From the NCBI RefSeq assembly GCF_022761125.1, contig NZ_JAKWJR010000006.1, forward strand, positions 186,001 to 250,000: a stretch of 64,000 bases of DNA, read 5' to 3'. Positions 36,428 to 43,257 of the stretch are shown here, one piece after another. Both the position numbers and the translations under genes were made by a program. The notes under the pieces were generated by a model. The model ran no database searches. It worked only from the letters and a program-made list of their open reading frames with translations, and had not been told where the DNA came from. This DNA comes from Nocardioides sp. SR21 (GTDB lineage: Bacteria; Actinomycetota; Actinomycetes; Propionibacteriales; Nocardioidaceae). Each line of letters begins with the position of its first letter. Position 1 is the stretch's first letter.

Positions 36428-36491
36428 GCCGAGAATCATGCCGGAGACGACCGCCATCCGGTCCCGGTTCGGCGCACCACGCCGGTCGACC

Positions 36492-36497
36492 TAGGCT
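36492..36497 (+). promoter_or_regulatory. -10 box TAGGCT for serA
   Basis: TAGGCT lies 8 nt before GTG 36506. Confidence 0.5.
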
Positions 36498-36505
36498 GGT
36501 TGACC

Positions 36506-37705
36506 GTGAAGGTGCTGCTGCTCGAGAACATCCATCCGGTCGCCGTCGAGATCCTCGAGTCCCGCGGGTTCGAGGTCGAGCTGCGCGCGGGCTCGCTCTC
36601 CGAGGACGAGCTGGTCGAGGCGCTGTCCGGCGTCCACCTGCTCGGGATCCGCTCCAACACCCACATCACCCCGCGCGTGCTCGACGCGGCGTCCGACCTG
36701 TTGGCGATCGGCTGCTTCTGCATCGGCACCAACCAGGTCGACCTGGTCTCGGCCGCCGAGCGCGGCATCGCGGTGTTCAACGCGCCGTACTCCAACACGC
36801 GCAGCGTCGTGGAGCTGGTGATCGCCGAGATCATCTCGCTGGCCCGCCGGCTGCCCGAGAAGACCGAGAAGATGCACGCCGGCGTGTGGGACAAGTCCGC
36901 CAAGGGCAGCCACGAGGTCCGTGGCCGGACCCTCGGCATCGTCGGCTACGGCAACATCGGCACCCAGCTGTCGAACCTCGCGGAGGCGCTCGGCCTCAGG
37001 GTGATCTTCTTCGACACCGCCGACCGGCTCGCGCACGGCAACGCGCAGCGGATGAAGACCCTCGACGAGCTCCTGGAGAAGGCGGACGTCGTCAGCCTCC
37101 ACGTCGACGGCCGTCCGGGGAACGCCGGCTTCTTCGGTCCCGAGCAGTTCGCGAAGATGAAGCCGCGCAGCATCTTCATCAACGCCGCCCGCGGCATGGT
37201 CGTCGACAACGAGTCGCTGCGCGACCACATCCTGTCCGGCCACATCGCCGGTGCCGCGCTCGACGTGTTCCCCGTCGAGCCGAAGGCCCAGGGCGACGAG
37301 TTCGAGTCCGTCCTGCGCGGCCTCGACAACGTGATCCTGACCCCCCACGTCGGCGGCTCCACGCAGGAGGCGCAGGAGGAGATCGGCTACTTCGTGGCCG
37401 GCAAGCTCGCGGGCTTCTCGCTCGAGGGCCGCACCGAGCTGTCGGTGAACCTGCCGGCCGTGCTCGCGCCGCAGCTCCAGACCGGTCACCGGATCGGCTA
37501 CCTCCACCACAACGTCCCCGGTGTGCTCGCCACCATCAACGGCGTGCTCGCCGACAGCGGCGACAACATCACCGGGCAGTACCTCTCCACCCGCGGTGAG
37601 CAGGGGTACGTCGTCACCGACACCCCCGACCCGCTGCCGGCCGAGGCGCTCGCGAAGCTGGCCGAGTCCGAGCACACGATCTGGCTGCGTACCTGGGAGT
37701 CTTGA
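36506..37705 (+). CDS. serA: D-3-phosphoglycerate dehydrogenase
   Basis: A 399-residue NAD-dependent dehydrogenase that oxidises 3-phosphoglycerate in the first step of serine synthesis. It is the short E. coli type: Rossmann motif GIVGYGNIGTQLSN near 150, catalytic region INAARGMVVDNESL, and TPHVGGSTQEAQEEIG with the catalytic histidine. A C-terminal ACT domain (LHHNVPGVLATINGVLADSGDNITG) is a serine-feedback site; the longer ASB domain of other actinobacterial SerA is absent. The start is GTG 36506 with TAGGCT 8 nt upstream. A weak AGCCTT/AAGGCT hairpin follows the stop codon. Confidence 0.93.
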   Translation: MKVLLLENIHPVAVEILESRGFEVELRAGSLSEDELVEALSGVHLLGIRSNTHITPRVLDAASDLLAIGCFCIGTNQVDLVSAAERGIAVFNAPYSNTRSVVELVIAEIISLARRLPEKTEKMHAGVWDKSAKGSHEVRGRTLGIVGYGNIGTQLSNLAEALGLRVIFFDTADRLAHGNAQRMKTLDELLEKADVVSLHVDGRPGNAGFFGPEQFAKMKPRSIFINAARGMVVDNESLRDHILSGHIAGAALDVFPVEPKAQGDEFESVLRGLDNVILTPHVGGSTQEAQEEIGYFVAGKLAGFSLEGRTELSVNLPAVLAPQLQTGHRIGYLHHNVPGVLATINGVLADSGDNITGQYLSTRGEQGYVVTDTPDPLPAEALAKLAESEHTIWLRTWES

Positions 37706-37749
37706 GGAAAGCCTGATCGAGCCTTAAGGGTTCCCCAAGGCTGCGCACC

Positions 37750-37755
37750 TACGAT
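37750..37755 (+). promoter_or_regulatory. -10 box TACGAT for the surface protein gene
   Basis: TACGAT lies 6 nt before ATG 37762. Confidence 0.45.
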
Positions 37756-37761
37756 CGAGGC

Positions 37762-39054
37762 ATGAGTTCCCCCGCTCGTAGGACCCGCGCAGTGCTGCTG
37801 CTCGTCGTCGGCATGCTCGCCTCCATGCTCGCCCTCGGCGCGGGCTCGACGGCGGTCGCCGCGACCGAGAAGGGCATCGTCAACGGCGGCATCACCTGCC
37901 CGCAGGTGTCGAAGTGCCCCGGGCTCAGCATGCTGTGGTTCGACGCGAACTGGAACTACATCAACCAGCGCAAGCTCGGCGCGGGTGCCCGTGGCTACTC
38001 GCTGACGCTGCCGGTCGGGACCTACCACCTGCAGTTCGTCGACCAGCGGCCGACGTACGACGTGTCGAAGTACGCGCCGACCGACGTGAAGGTCACCGTG
38101 CGGGAGAACGACCTGACGGTGAAGAACCTGACGATGAAGCGGGGCGCGGCCATCACCGGGACGGTGAAGGGCGGCGGCAAGGCCCTCGGCGGCGCGACGC
38201 TGCGGGCGGCCAGCCAGTCCGGCCAGTCGTTCGCGACGACTGCCAACGACAAGGGCCAGTTCGCGATCGGCGGACTGCCGGAGGGCAAGTACTCCGTCTT
38301 CACCTGGGACAAGCGGAAGGTCTGGGTCGGCAAGAGCGTCTGGGCGGGCGCGGTGTCGCCGAGCAAGTTCAAGAACGTCAAGATCAAGCTGTCCAAGAGG
38401 GCCGGCCAGATGACGGTCTACCTGTTCACCCCGAGCGGCCTGCTCAGCATCAAGAACACCCTGACCGTCACCAGCAGGGAGACCGGCCAGTGGTGGAGCT
38501 CCACCTCGGGCAGCGGCACGTTCTCCTTCAAGGGGCTCTACCCCGGCAGGTACAACGTCCAGTTCAACGGCGCGGGCGTGTGGTTCGCGAAGACCGGCGC
38601 CGTGGAGAAGGCCGTCGTGAAGTCGAACGGCTTCACGTCCGGCAGCTTCCACCTGACCAAGCGCGGCGGCTGGATCACCGGTCACCTCGTGGACGGCGAC
38701 GGGCAGCGCATGGTCGCACTGAAGCCCGGCTACGAGAACGGCCCCGGCGCCACCGTCCGCCTCTTCAACCTGAACGGCGACCAGATCGCGTCCACGACCA
38801 GCGACGCCGAGGGCAAGTTCACCCTGAAGGGCCAGCTGGCGACCCAGGAGGGGATGACCATCGTGGTCGACCCGCCGCCGGGTGGGTACCTGCGCGGCGA
38901 GGGCTACTGCAAGTTCGAGAGCGCCGAGTTCTCCCCGTACGGCCTCACCACCGGGCAGGAGCGGTACGTCGGCCAGCTCGCGATTCCGCGCACCGAGGGC
39001 CAGCAGGACCCGGCGTGCACGACCCGCGACGCGAACACCCGCGCTAGGCGATGA
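37762..39054 (+). CDS. Exported protein with carboxypeptidase-regulatory-like repeats
   Basis: A 430-residue secreted protein. The signal peptide is RTRAVLLLVVGMLASMLALGAGSTAVA. The mature part has three or more beta-sandwich repeats of the carboxypeptidase regulatory (CarboxypepD_reg/Cna_B-like) type: ITGTVKGGGKALGGATLRA with FAIGGLPEGKYSV, FSFKGLYPGRYNVQF, and ITGHLVDGDGQRM with KFTLKGQL. No enzyme domain, sortase motif or membrane anchor is seen. The role is structural or adhesive by inference. The 3' end overlaps the next, convergent gene by 11 bp. Confidence 0.8.
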   Translation: MSSPARRTRAVLLLVVGMLASMLALGAGSTAVAATEKGIVNGGITCPQVSKCPGLSMLWFDANWNYINQRKLGAGARGYSLTLPVGTYHLQFVDQRPTYDVSKYAPTDVKVTVRENDLTVKNLTMKRGAAITGTVKGGGKALGGATLRAASQSGQSFATTANDKGQFAIGGLPEGKYSVFTWDKRKVWVGKSVWAGAVSPSKFKNVKIKLSKRAGQMTVYLFTPSGLLSIKNTLTVTSRETGQWWSSTSGSGTFSFKGLYPGRYNVQFNGAGVWFAKTGAVEKAVVKSNGFTSGSFHLTKRGGWITGHLVDGDGQRMVALKPGYENGPGATVRLFNLNGDQIASTTSDAEGKFTLKGQLATQEGMTIVVDPPPGGYLRGEGYCKFESAEFSPYGLTTGQERYVGQLAIPRTEGQQDPACTTRDANTRARR

Positions 39055-39418
39055 CCATGTCGTCCCCGGACCAGAAGGCCCGCATGGACGTGATCCGGCC
39101 GTCGTCGTCGAACGCCATGACGTCGATCGGCGTCACCGTGTAGGTCTGGTCACCGGCCTTGGTCACCAGCTCGAAGTGGAAGGCGGCCTGGCCGCCGGCG
39201 ATCCGGGCGGCGAGCAGCCGGGTCTCGGTGTCGAGGCCCTCCAGCCCGCCGTAGAACGCGCGGATCTGGTCGGCGGTGGTCAGCACGTCGGACCCGACCG
39301 GATCCTCGACGGTGGCGCCGTCGGCGTACAGCGCGACGATCTCGTCGGCGGTGCCGGTGGCGACCAGCCGCACGTAGTCGTCGATGACCTCACGGATGCG
39401 CTCGTTGCTCGCGGCCAC
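39044..39418 (-). CDS. Ketosteroid-isomerase-fold (NTF2-like) protein
   Basis: A 124-residue NTF2/SnoaL-fold protein resembling steroid delta-isomerase. DYVRLVATGTADEIVALYADGATVEDPVGSD is the family signature (helix, then the DP-type turn), and VTPIDVMAFDDDGRITSMRAFWSGDD is the C-terminal strand pattern. The Asp of YADGATVEDPVG corresponds to the catalytic region. The start is GTG 39418, preceded by GAGGAAG. A KstR-like palindrome lies 15-28 nt upstream, which hints at steroid or fatty-acid catabolic control. Confidence 0.75.
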   Translation of the reverse strand: MAASNERIREVIDDYVRLVATGTADEIVALYADGATVEDPVGSDVLTTADQIRAFYGGLEGLDTETRLLAARIAGGQAAFHFELVTKAGDQTYTVTPIDVMAFDDDGRITSMRAFWSGDDMVIA

Positions 39419-39432
39419 GGCTTCCTCATTTC

Positions 39433-39446
39433 TGTAACACGTTCTC
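39433..39446. promoter_or_regulatory. KstR-like palindrome
   Basis: TGTAACACGTTCTC matches the TnnAACnnGTTnnA pattern of KstR-type operators except for the final base. It lies just upstream of the ketosteroid-isomerase-like gene. No kstR gene is visible in the window. Confidence 0.4.
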
Positions 39447-39488
39447 GTTTTGTGCCCACCGTAGCGCTCACCGGGAAGGACCGCTTCA

Positions 39489-40103
39489 ATGTCCGGCGTG
39501 GACCTGCTGCTCGCGTGGCCCCTGCCCGGCGCCCGCGCGCTCGGAGCGCAGCTGGTCGCGGCGTACAACCACCCGAGTCGCCGCTACCACGACGCCCAGC
39601 ACCTCACCGAGGTCCTGGCGCGCGTGCACGAGCTGTCCGCCGACGGCGTCGCGTTCGACCGGATGGCGGTCGTCCTGGCCGCGTGGTTCCACGACGGCGT
39701 GTACGACGGGGAGCCGGACGCCGAGAGGCGCTCGGCCGCCTGGGCCGCCGAGGCCCTCGACACCCTCGTCGAGCCGGAGACCCTCGACGAGGTGGTGCGG
39801 CTGGTGCTGCTCACCGAGCACCACACGCCCGCGGACGACGACCCGAACGGCTGCGCGCTCTCCGACGCGGACCTCGCGATCCTGGCCGCCCCGGCACAGC
39901 GGTACGCGGAGTACGTCGCCGCCGTGCGCGAGGAGTACGCCCACGTCCCCGACGACCTCTTCGCCCTCGGCCGCTCGGCGGTCCTCCGCGACCTGCTCGC
40001 CAAGCCACACCTGTTCCACACGGCGTACGCCCGGGCCTCCTGGGAGGACGCGGCGCGGGCGAACGTGGCGGCGGAGCTGGCGACCCTGGCGGATACTCCC
40101 TGA
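39489..40103 (+). CDS. HD-domain predicted metal-dependent protein
   Basis: A 204-residue HD-fold protein of the predicted metal-dependent phosphohydrolase type. YHDAQHL, AAWFHDGVYDG and TEHHTPADDD provide the expected metal-binding histidines and aspartates. The start is ATG 39489 with GGAAGGA upstream. The last residues (ADTP) and the TGA stop lie inside the left arm of the palindromic repeat at 40094-40152. Substrate unknown. Confidence 0.82.
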   Translation: MSGVDLLLAWPLPGARALGAQLVAAYNHPSRRYHDAQHLTEVLARVHELSADGVAFDRMAVVLAAWFHDGVYDGEPDAERRSAAWAAEALDTLVEPETLDEVVRLVLLTEHHTPADDDPNGCALSDADLAILAAPAQRYAEYVAAVREEYAHVPDDLFALGRSAVLRDLLAKPHLFHTAYARASWEDAARANVAAELATLADTP

Positions 40104-40152
40104 CGTTTCCGGGGTTCCACGCGCGATCTCACCCCGGAAACGTCAGGGAGTA
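40094..40152. repeat. 22-bp inverted repeat at convergent stop codons
   Basis: Arms 40094-40115 and 40131-40152 are perfect 22-bp inverted repeats (TACTCCCTGACG...) around a 15-nt loop. The arms hold the stop codons of both the HD gene and DUF4031, each giving ...TP-stop. It should act as a two-way terminator. A diverged copy is at 51430-51490. Confidence 0.88.
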
Positions 40153-40406
40153 CCCGACTTGCGGCGCCGCAGACCGGCCGCGACCAGGCGTGAGACGAGC
40201 TCGCGGGACCTCACCGGGACCGCGCCGGCGGCGACCATGTCGTCGTAGTACTCGGCCGGCACGTCGTAGTGGTCGCGGTCGAAGCCGCGCTCGGGGATGC
40301 CGAGGCGGGCGGCGAACGCGTGCAGCTCGTCGTACGACGTGTCGCTGGCCAGGTGCGACCACAGGCGTCCCCGCGAGGGCACCTGCGGCGGGTCGATGAG
40401 GATCAT
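40143..40406 (-). CDS. DUF4031 protein
   Basis: An 87-residue protein of the DUF4031 family: MILIDPPQVPSRGRLWSHLASDTSYDELHAFA, ERGFDRDHYDVPAEYYDDMVAAGAVPVRSREL. Its ATG overlaps the CutC stop codon (ATGA at 40406-40403), so the two genes are translationally coupled. Its C-terminus (KSGTP) is encoded by the right arm of the 40094-40152 repeat. Function unknown; small homologues often sit near metabolic genes. Confidence 0.8.
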   Translation of the reverse strand: MILIDPPQVPSRGRLWSHLASDTSYDELHAFAARLGIPERGFDRDHYDVPAEYYDDMVAAGAVPVRSRELVSRLVAAGLRRRKSGTP

Positions 40407-41110
40407 CCAGCGGTGCGCGCCGCGCGCTCTACCGACGAGTCGAGGAGCAGCCGCCACGACCGCACGTGACCCGCGTCGACGTAGGCCTTGTACGACGATC
40501 CCGGGCGCGCCTGGCGCCCGAGGTGGAACTGCCGCACCCCGGCGCGCACGAACCACGGCACCTGCTCGGCGAGCAGGCCGCCCCCGGGCATCAGCCGGCG
40601 CGCGACGGCCGGGTCGGCGGCCAGCGCGAGCAGCTCGTCGTACCCGACGTCGAGGCCGCGCGGCGAGCCGGCGGAGCAGACCGCCAGCAGGTCGGGCAGG
40701 CCGGCGAGGTAGCGCCACGAGCGGCGCAGGTCGAGGGTGTCGTCGACGGCGCGGCCGAACGTCCAGGGCACGCCCGGGAGCTGCCCGGCGAGGTAGGCGC
40801 ACGTGTCCGTGTCGACCTCGAGGTCGGCGTCGAGGAAGCCGAAGGAGACGCCGGCGGCCCCGGAGCCGAGGTAGTCCTCGGCGAGCCCGACCAGCCGCGT
40901 CATCTCGCCGCCCGTCGTGCTCCAGGTGTCGTTCAGCCGCAGTGTGACGAACACCGGCAGGTCGGTGTCGCGACAGACCCCGGAGACGAGCGCAGGCTCG
41001 GGCGAGAGGCCCTCGGGCGTGGAGAGGTGCAGACGGTCAGCGCCGCCCTCCTCCGCGCCGGGGGCGTCGCGCGGGTCGAGGACGGCGACCTCGAGGAGCG
41101 CCGGACCCAT
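40403..41110 (-). CDS. cutC: CutC-family TIM-barrel protein
   Basis: A 235-residue TIM-barrel protein of the CutC family, described as copper homeostasis proteins although the biochemical role is unsettled. LLEVAVLDPRDAPGAEEGGADRLHLS is the family N-terminus; VSFGFLDADLEVDTDTC, GVPWTFGRAVDDTLD and RLMPGGGLLAEQVPWFVRAGVRQFHLG follow. TACAGT 6 nt before ATG 41110 marks a probable leaderless promoter. It is the first gene of a two-gene unit with DUF4031. Confidence 0.85.
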   Translation of the reverse strand: MGPALLEVAVLDPRDAPGAEEGGADRLHLSTPEGLSPEPALVSGVCRDTDLPVFVTLRLNDTWSTTGGEMTRLVGLAEDYLGSGAAGVSFGFLDADLEVDTDTCAYLAGQLPGVPWTFGRAVDDTLDLRRSWRYLAGLPDLLAVCSAGSPRGLDVGYDELLALAADPAVARRLMPGGGLLAEQVPWFVRAGVRQFHLGRQARPGSSYKAYVDAGHVRSWRLLLDSSVERAARTAG

Positions 41111-41116
41111 ACCAGC

Positions 41117-41122
41117 ACTGTA
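41117..41122 (-). promoter_or_regulatory. -10 box TACAGT for cutC
   Basis: TACAGT lies 6 nt before ATG 41110. Confidence 0.45.
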
Positions 41123-41183
41123 GGACCGGGGGCGCGTCGTACGACGGCGGCGCGCCACTTGTCCCGGGGGCCATGATGGGGGA

Positions 41184-41528
41184 ATGGACAACGGCCTGCT
41201 GTTCGACGCGCGCGCTCGCGTGCTCGCCGACCTCCAGGCCCGACAGCACGCCACGGCCGCCGCGGTGTCCGCGTTGGAGGACGCCGTCGCCCAGCGCAAG
41301 TGGTGGGCCGAGCAGTGGCCCGAGGGCGAGGCGTACGTCGCCGGCCTGGTCGCCCAGGACGTCCAGGACGCGCTCTTCGAGACCGTGGGCCGATGGCCGC
41401 TGTGCACCGACTGCGGTGCGGACGCGCCGGTGCACACGCTCTACATCCAGCCCGACCTCGGCGGCCCCGACCCCGTGTGGGTGTGCGAGGAGTCCGGGGA
41501 CGTCGTGGCGCCCCTGGGTGGACTGTGA
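41184..41528 (+). CDS. Small hypothetical protein with CxxC motif
   Basis: A 114-residue protein I do not recognise. The N-terminal half is helical (ARARVLADLQARQHATAAAVSALEDAVAQRKWWAEQWPEG). The C-terminal half has CTDCGADAPVHTL and WVCEESGD, a possible three-cysteine metal site. The start is ATG 41184, divergent from cutC. Codon use matches the neighbours. Confidence 0.6.
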   Translation: MDNGLLFDARARVLADLQARQHATAAAVSALEDAVAQRKWWAEQWPEGEAYVAGLVAQDVQDALFETVGRWPLCTDCGADAPVHTLYIQPDLGGPDPVWVCEESGDVVAPLGGL

Positions 41529-41557
41529 ACGCTGACGCGTCTCAGCGATCAGTACAG

Positions 41558-42277
41558 CTAGCCCTCTGCTCCGACCTGGAGCCACATCGTGTACCGATCG
41601 GCCCGGTAGACCGTCCGCGAGACCTCGATGATCTTCTCGCCCACCAGGCCGCGGCGCGAGTGCCGCAGCACCGGTACGCCGGGGTCGGTCTCGAGCAGCT
41701 GCGCCTCGTCGGCGGTGGCCACGTCGGCGTTGATCGAGTCCTCGGCCCACGACGGGCGCAGCCCCCGGACCTCGAGCGCGTCGTACAGGCTCGTGGGCAT
41801 CCCGCTCTGCAGGAAGCCGGGGATCAGGACCTCGTTGAGGTACGCGTCCTCGAGGCACATCGGCACCCCGTCGGCCCGGCGCAGCCGGCGCCAGTGGATG
41901 ACGGCGTCGCCCTCGGTCAGGTTCAGCGCCCGGGCGACGCCGGGACCTGCCTGCTCCCGACGCGCGAGGAGGGTCTGCGACTCGGCCAGCAGGCCGCGGC
42001 GCGCCATCTCCTCGGTGAAGCTCGTCAACCTGCTCGCGGCGCGCCGCGGGCGGGCCACGAAAGTGCCCCGCCCGGGAATCCGTTCCAACAGCCCTTCAAC
42101 CACCAGGGCATCCATCGCTTGCCTCACCGTCATGCGGGCGACCCCAAAACGATGCACCAGCTCACGCTCAGAAGGTGCAGGTGAACCGGGTGCCGCCCCC
42201 GTGACGAGAGTGCGCACGTATTCACGCACCTGAACGTGCTTCAGCGCACGCCCCTCAGTCACCAGCAACTCGTCCAC
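41558..42277 (-). CDS. GntR/HutC-family regulator (DasR-like)
   Basis: A 239-residue regulator of the HutC subfamily. The winged helix is SPAPSERELVHRFGVARMTVRQAMDALVVEGLLERIPGRGTFVA. A UTRA ligand domain follows (SFTEEMARRGLLAESQTLLARREQ, AVIHWRRLRRADGVPMCLEDAYLN, DRYTMWLQ). This layout matches N-acetylglucosamine-sensing DasR/NagR-type proteins. No chitin or GlcNAc gene is adjacent, so the regulon is unknown. The start is GTG 42277 with TAGAGT 7 nt upstream. Confidence 0.88.
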   Translation of the reverse strand: MDELLVTEGRALKHVQVREYVRTLVTGAAPGSPAPSERELVHRFGVARMTVRQAMDALVVEGLLERIPGRGTFVARPRRAASRLTSFTEEMARRGLLAESQTLLARREQAGPGVARALNLTEGDAVIHWRRLRRADGVPMCLEDAYLNEVLIPGFLQSGMPTSLYDALEVRGLRPSWAEDSINADVATADEAQLLETDPGVPVLRHSRRGLVGEKIIEVSRTVYRADRYTMWLQVGAEG

Positions 42278-42284
42278 AGAGCGA

Positions 42285-42290
42285 ACTCTA
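42285..42290 (-). promoter_or_regulatory. -10 box TAGAGT for the GntR gene
   Basis: TAGAGT lies 7 nt before GTG 42277. The 196-bp region up to 42473 also serves the divergent ABC operon. It is AT-richer than its surroundings and has a TGAGGAAATCCTCA palindrome and a repeated GGACCATTTCG. Confidence 0.45.
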
Positions 42291-42473
42291 GGCAGGATTA
42301 GACCAGCGCGTCCCCAAATCGGACGGAACGTTGACGTACTGAGGAAATCCTCAGTTCGGCAACGACGCAATTCAACGTCGAATTCGGGACCATTTCGGAC
42401 CATTTCGAGCCAATTCGGGGCCTCAGGGGTGTCCCCGATGGCGGCCGTCGGTGACCTCCGGCAGGCTTGCCCC

Positions 42474-43247
42474 ATGACCAGCGAGACGTCCTCCCCCGCC
42501 CCGGCCGCGCGCGCCATCGACCTGCGCAAGACCTACGGCTCCGGCGACTCCGCCGTGCACGCCCTGGCCGGCGTGACCCTCGACCTGGAGGCCGGCCGGT
42601 TCACGGCGATCATGGGCCCGTCCGGCTCGGGCAAGTCCACGCTGATGCACTGCATGGCGGCCCTCGACACCCCGTCGTCGGGCGCGGTCGAGGTGGGCGG
42701 CACAGACCTGGGCCGGCTCAAGGACAAGGACCTCACGGCGCTGCGCCGCGAGCGGATCGGGTTCGTCTTCCAGGCGTTCAACCTGATCCCGACGCTCACC
42801 GCGTCGGAGAACATCCTGCTCCCGCTCAACCTCGCCGGGCACAAGCCCGACCAGGAGTGGCTCGACACCGTGATCGAGGCCGTCGGCCTGCGTGACCGTC
42901 TCGGCCACCGGCCCACCGAGCTGTCCGGTGGGCAGCAGCAGCGCGTCGCCTGCGCCCGGGCGCTGGCGAGCAAGCCCTCGATCGTGTTCGCCGACGAGCC
43001 GACCGGCAACCTCGACAGCACGTCGGGCGCCGAGGTGCTCTCGTTCCTGCGTCGCAGCGTGGACGACTTCGGCCAGACGGTCGTGATGGTCACCCACGAC
43101 GCGGTCGCCGCGTCGTACTGCGACCGCGTCGTGTTCCTCGCCGACGGCCTGGTCGTCGACGAGATCCGCAACCCCAAGCGCGAGCAGATCCTGGAGCACA
43201 TGACACGCCTGCAGGACCTCGCCGCCGCCCGCACCACGCAGGCCTGA
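42474..43247 (+). CDS. ABC transporter ATPase (MacB/LolD-type)
   Basis: A 257-residue ATPase. Walker A is GPSGSGKST near 45-53, the Q-loop is FVFQAFNL, the signature is LSGGQQQR, Walker B is SIVFADEPTGNLDS, and the H-loop is MVTHD. The EPTGNLDS and FQAFNLIPTLTASEN segments are typical of the MacB/LolD/FtsE group that powers FtsX-fold permeases. The start is ATG 42474; CAGGCT 6 nt upstream is a near-miss -10 box. The permease gene follows 10 bp later. Confidence 0.93.
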   Translation: MTSETSSPAPAARAIDLRKTYGSGDSAVHALAGVTLDLEAGRFTAIMGPSGSGKSTLMHCMAALDTPSSGAVEVGGTDLGRLKDKDLTALRRERIGFVFQAFNLIPTLTASENILLPLNLAGHKPDQEWLDTVIEAVGLRDRLGHRPTELSGGQQQRVACARALASKPSIVFADEPTGNLDSTSGAEVLSFLRRSVDDFGQTVVMVTHDAVAASYCDRVVFLADGLVVDEIRNPKREQILEHMTRLQDLAAARTTQA

Positions 43248-43257
43248 GGGGCGCGAC

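Noticed and set aside
34403-36505. Long plus-strand frame opposite the secreted hydrolase and continuing into serA
   Set aside because: The part before 36506 is antisense to a convincing exported hydrolase; SerA similarity starts exactly at GTG 36506.
42291-42310. Possible DasR-type (dre) operator before the GntR gene
   Set aside because: Only one TAGACCA half-site is seen; the other half is missing.
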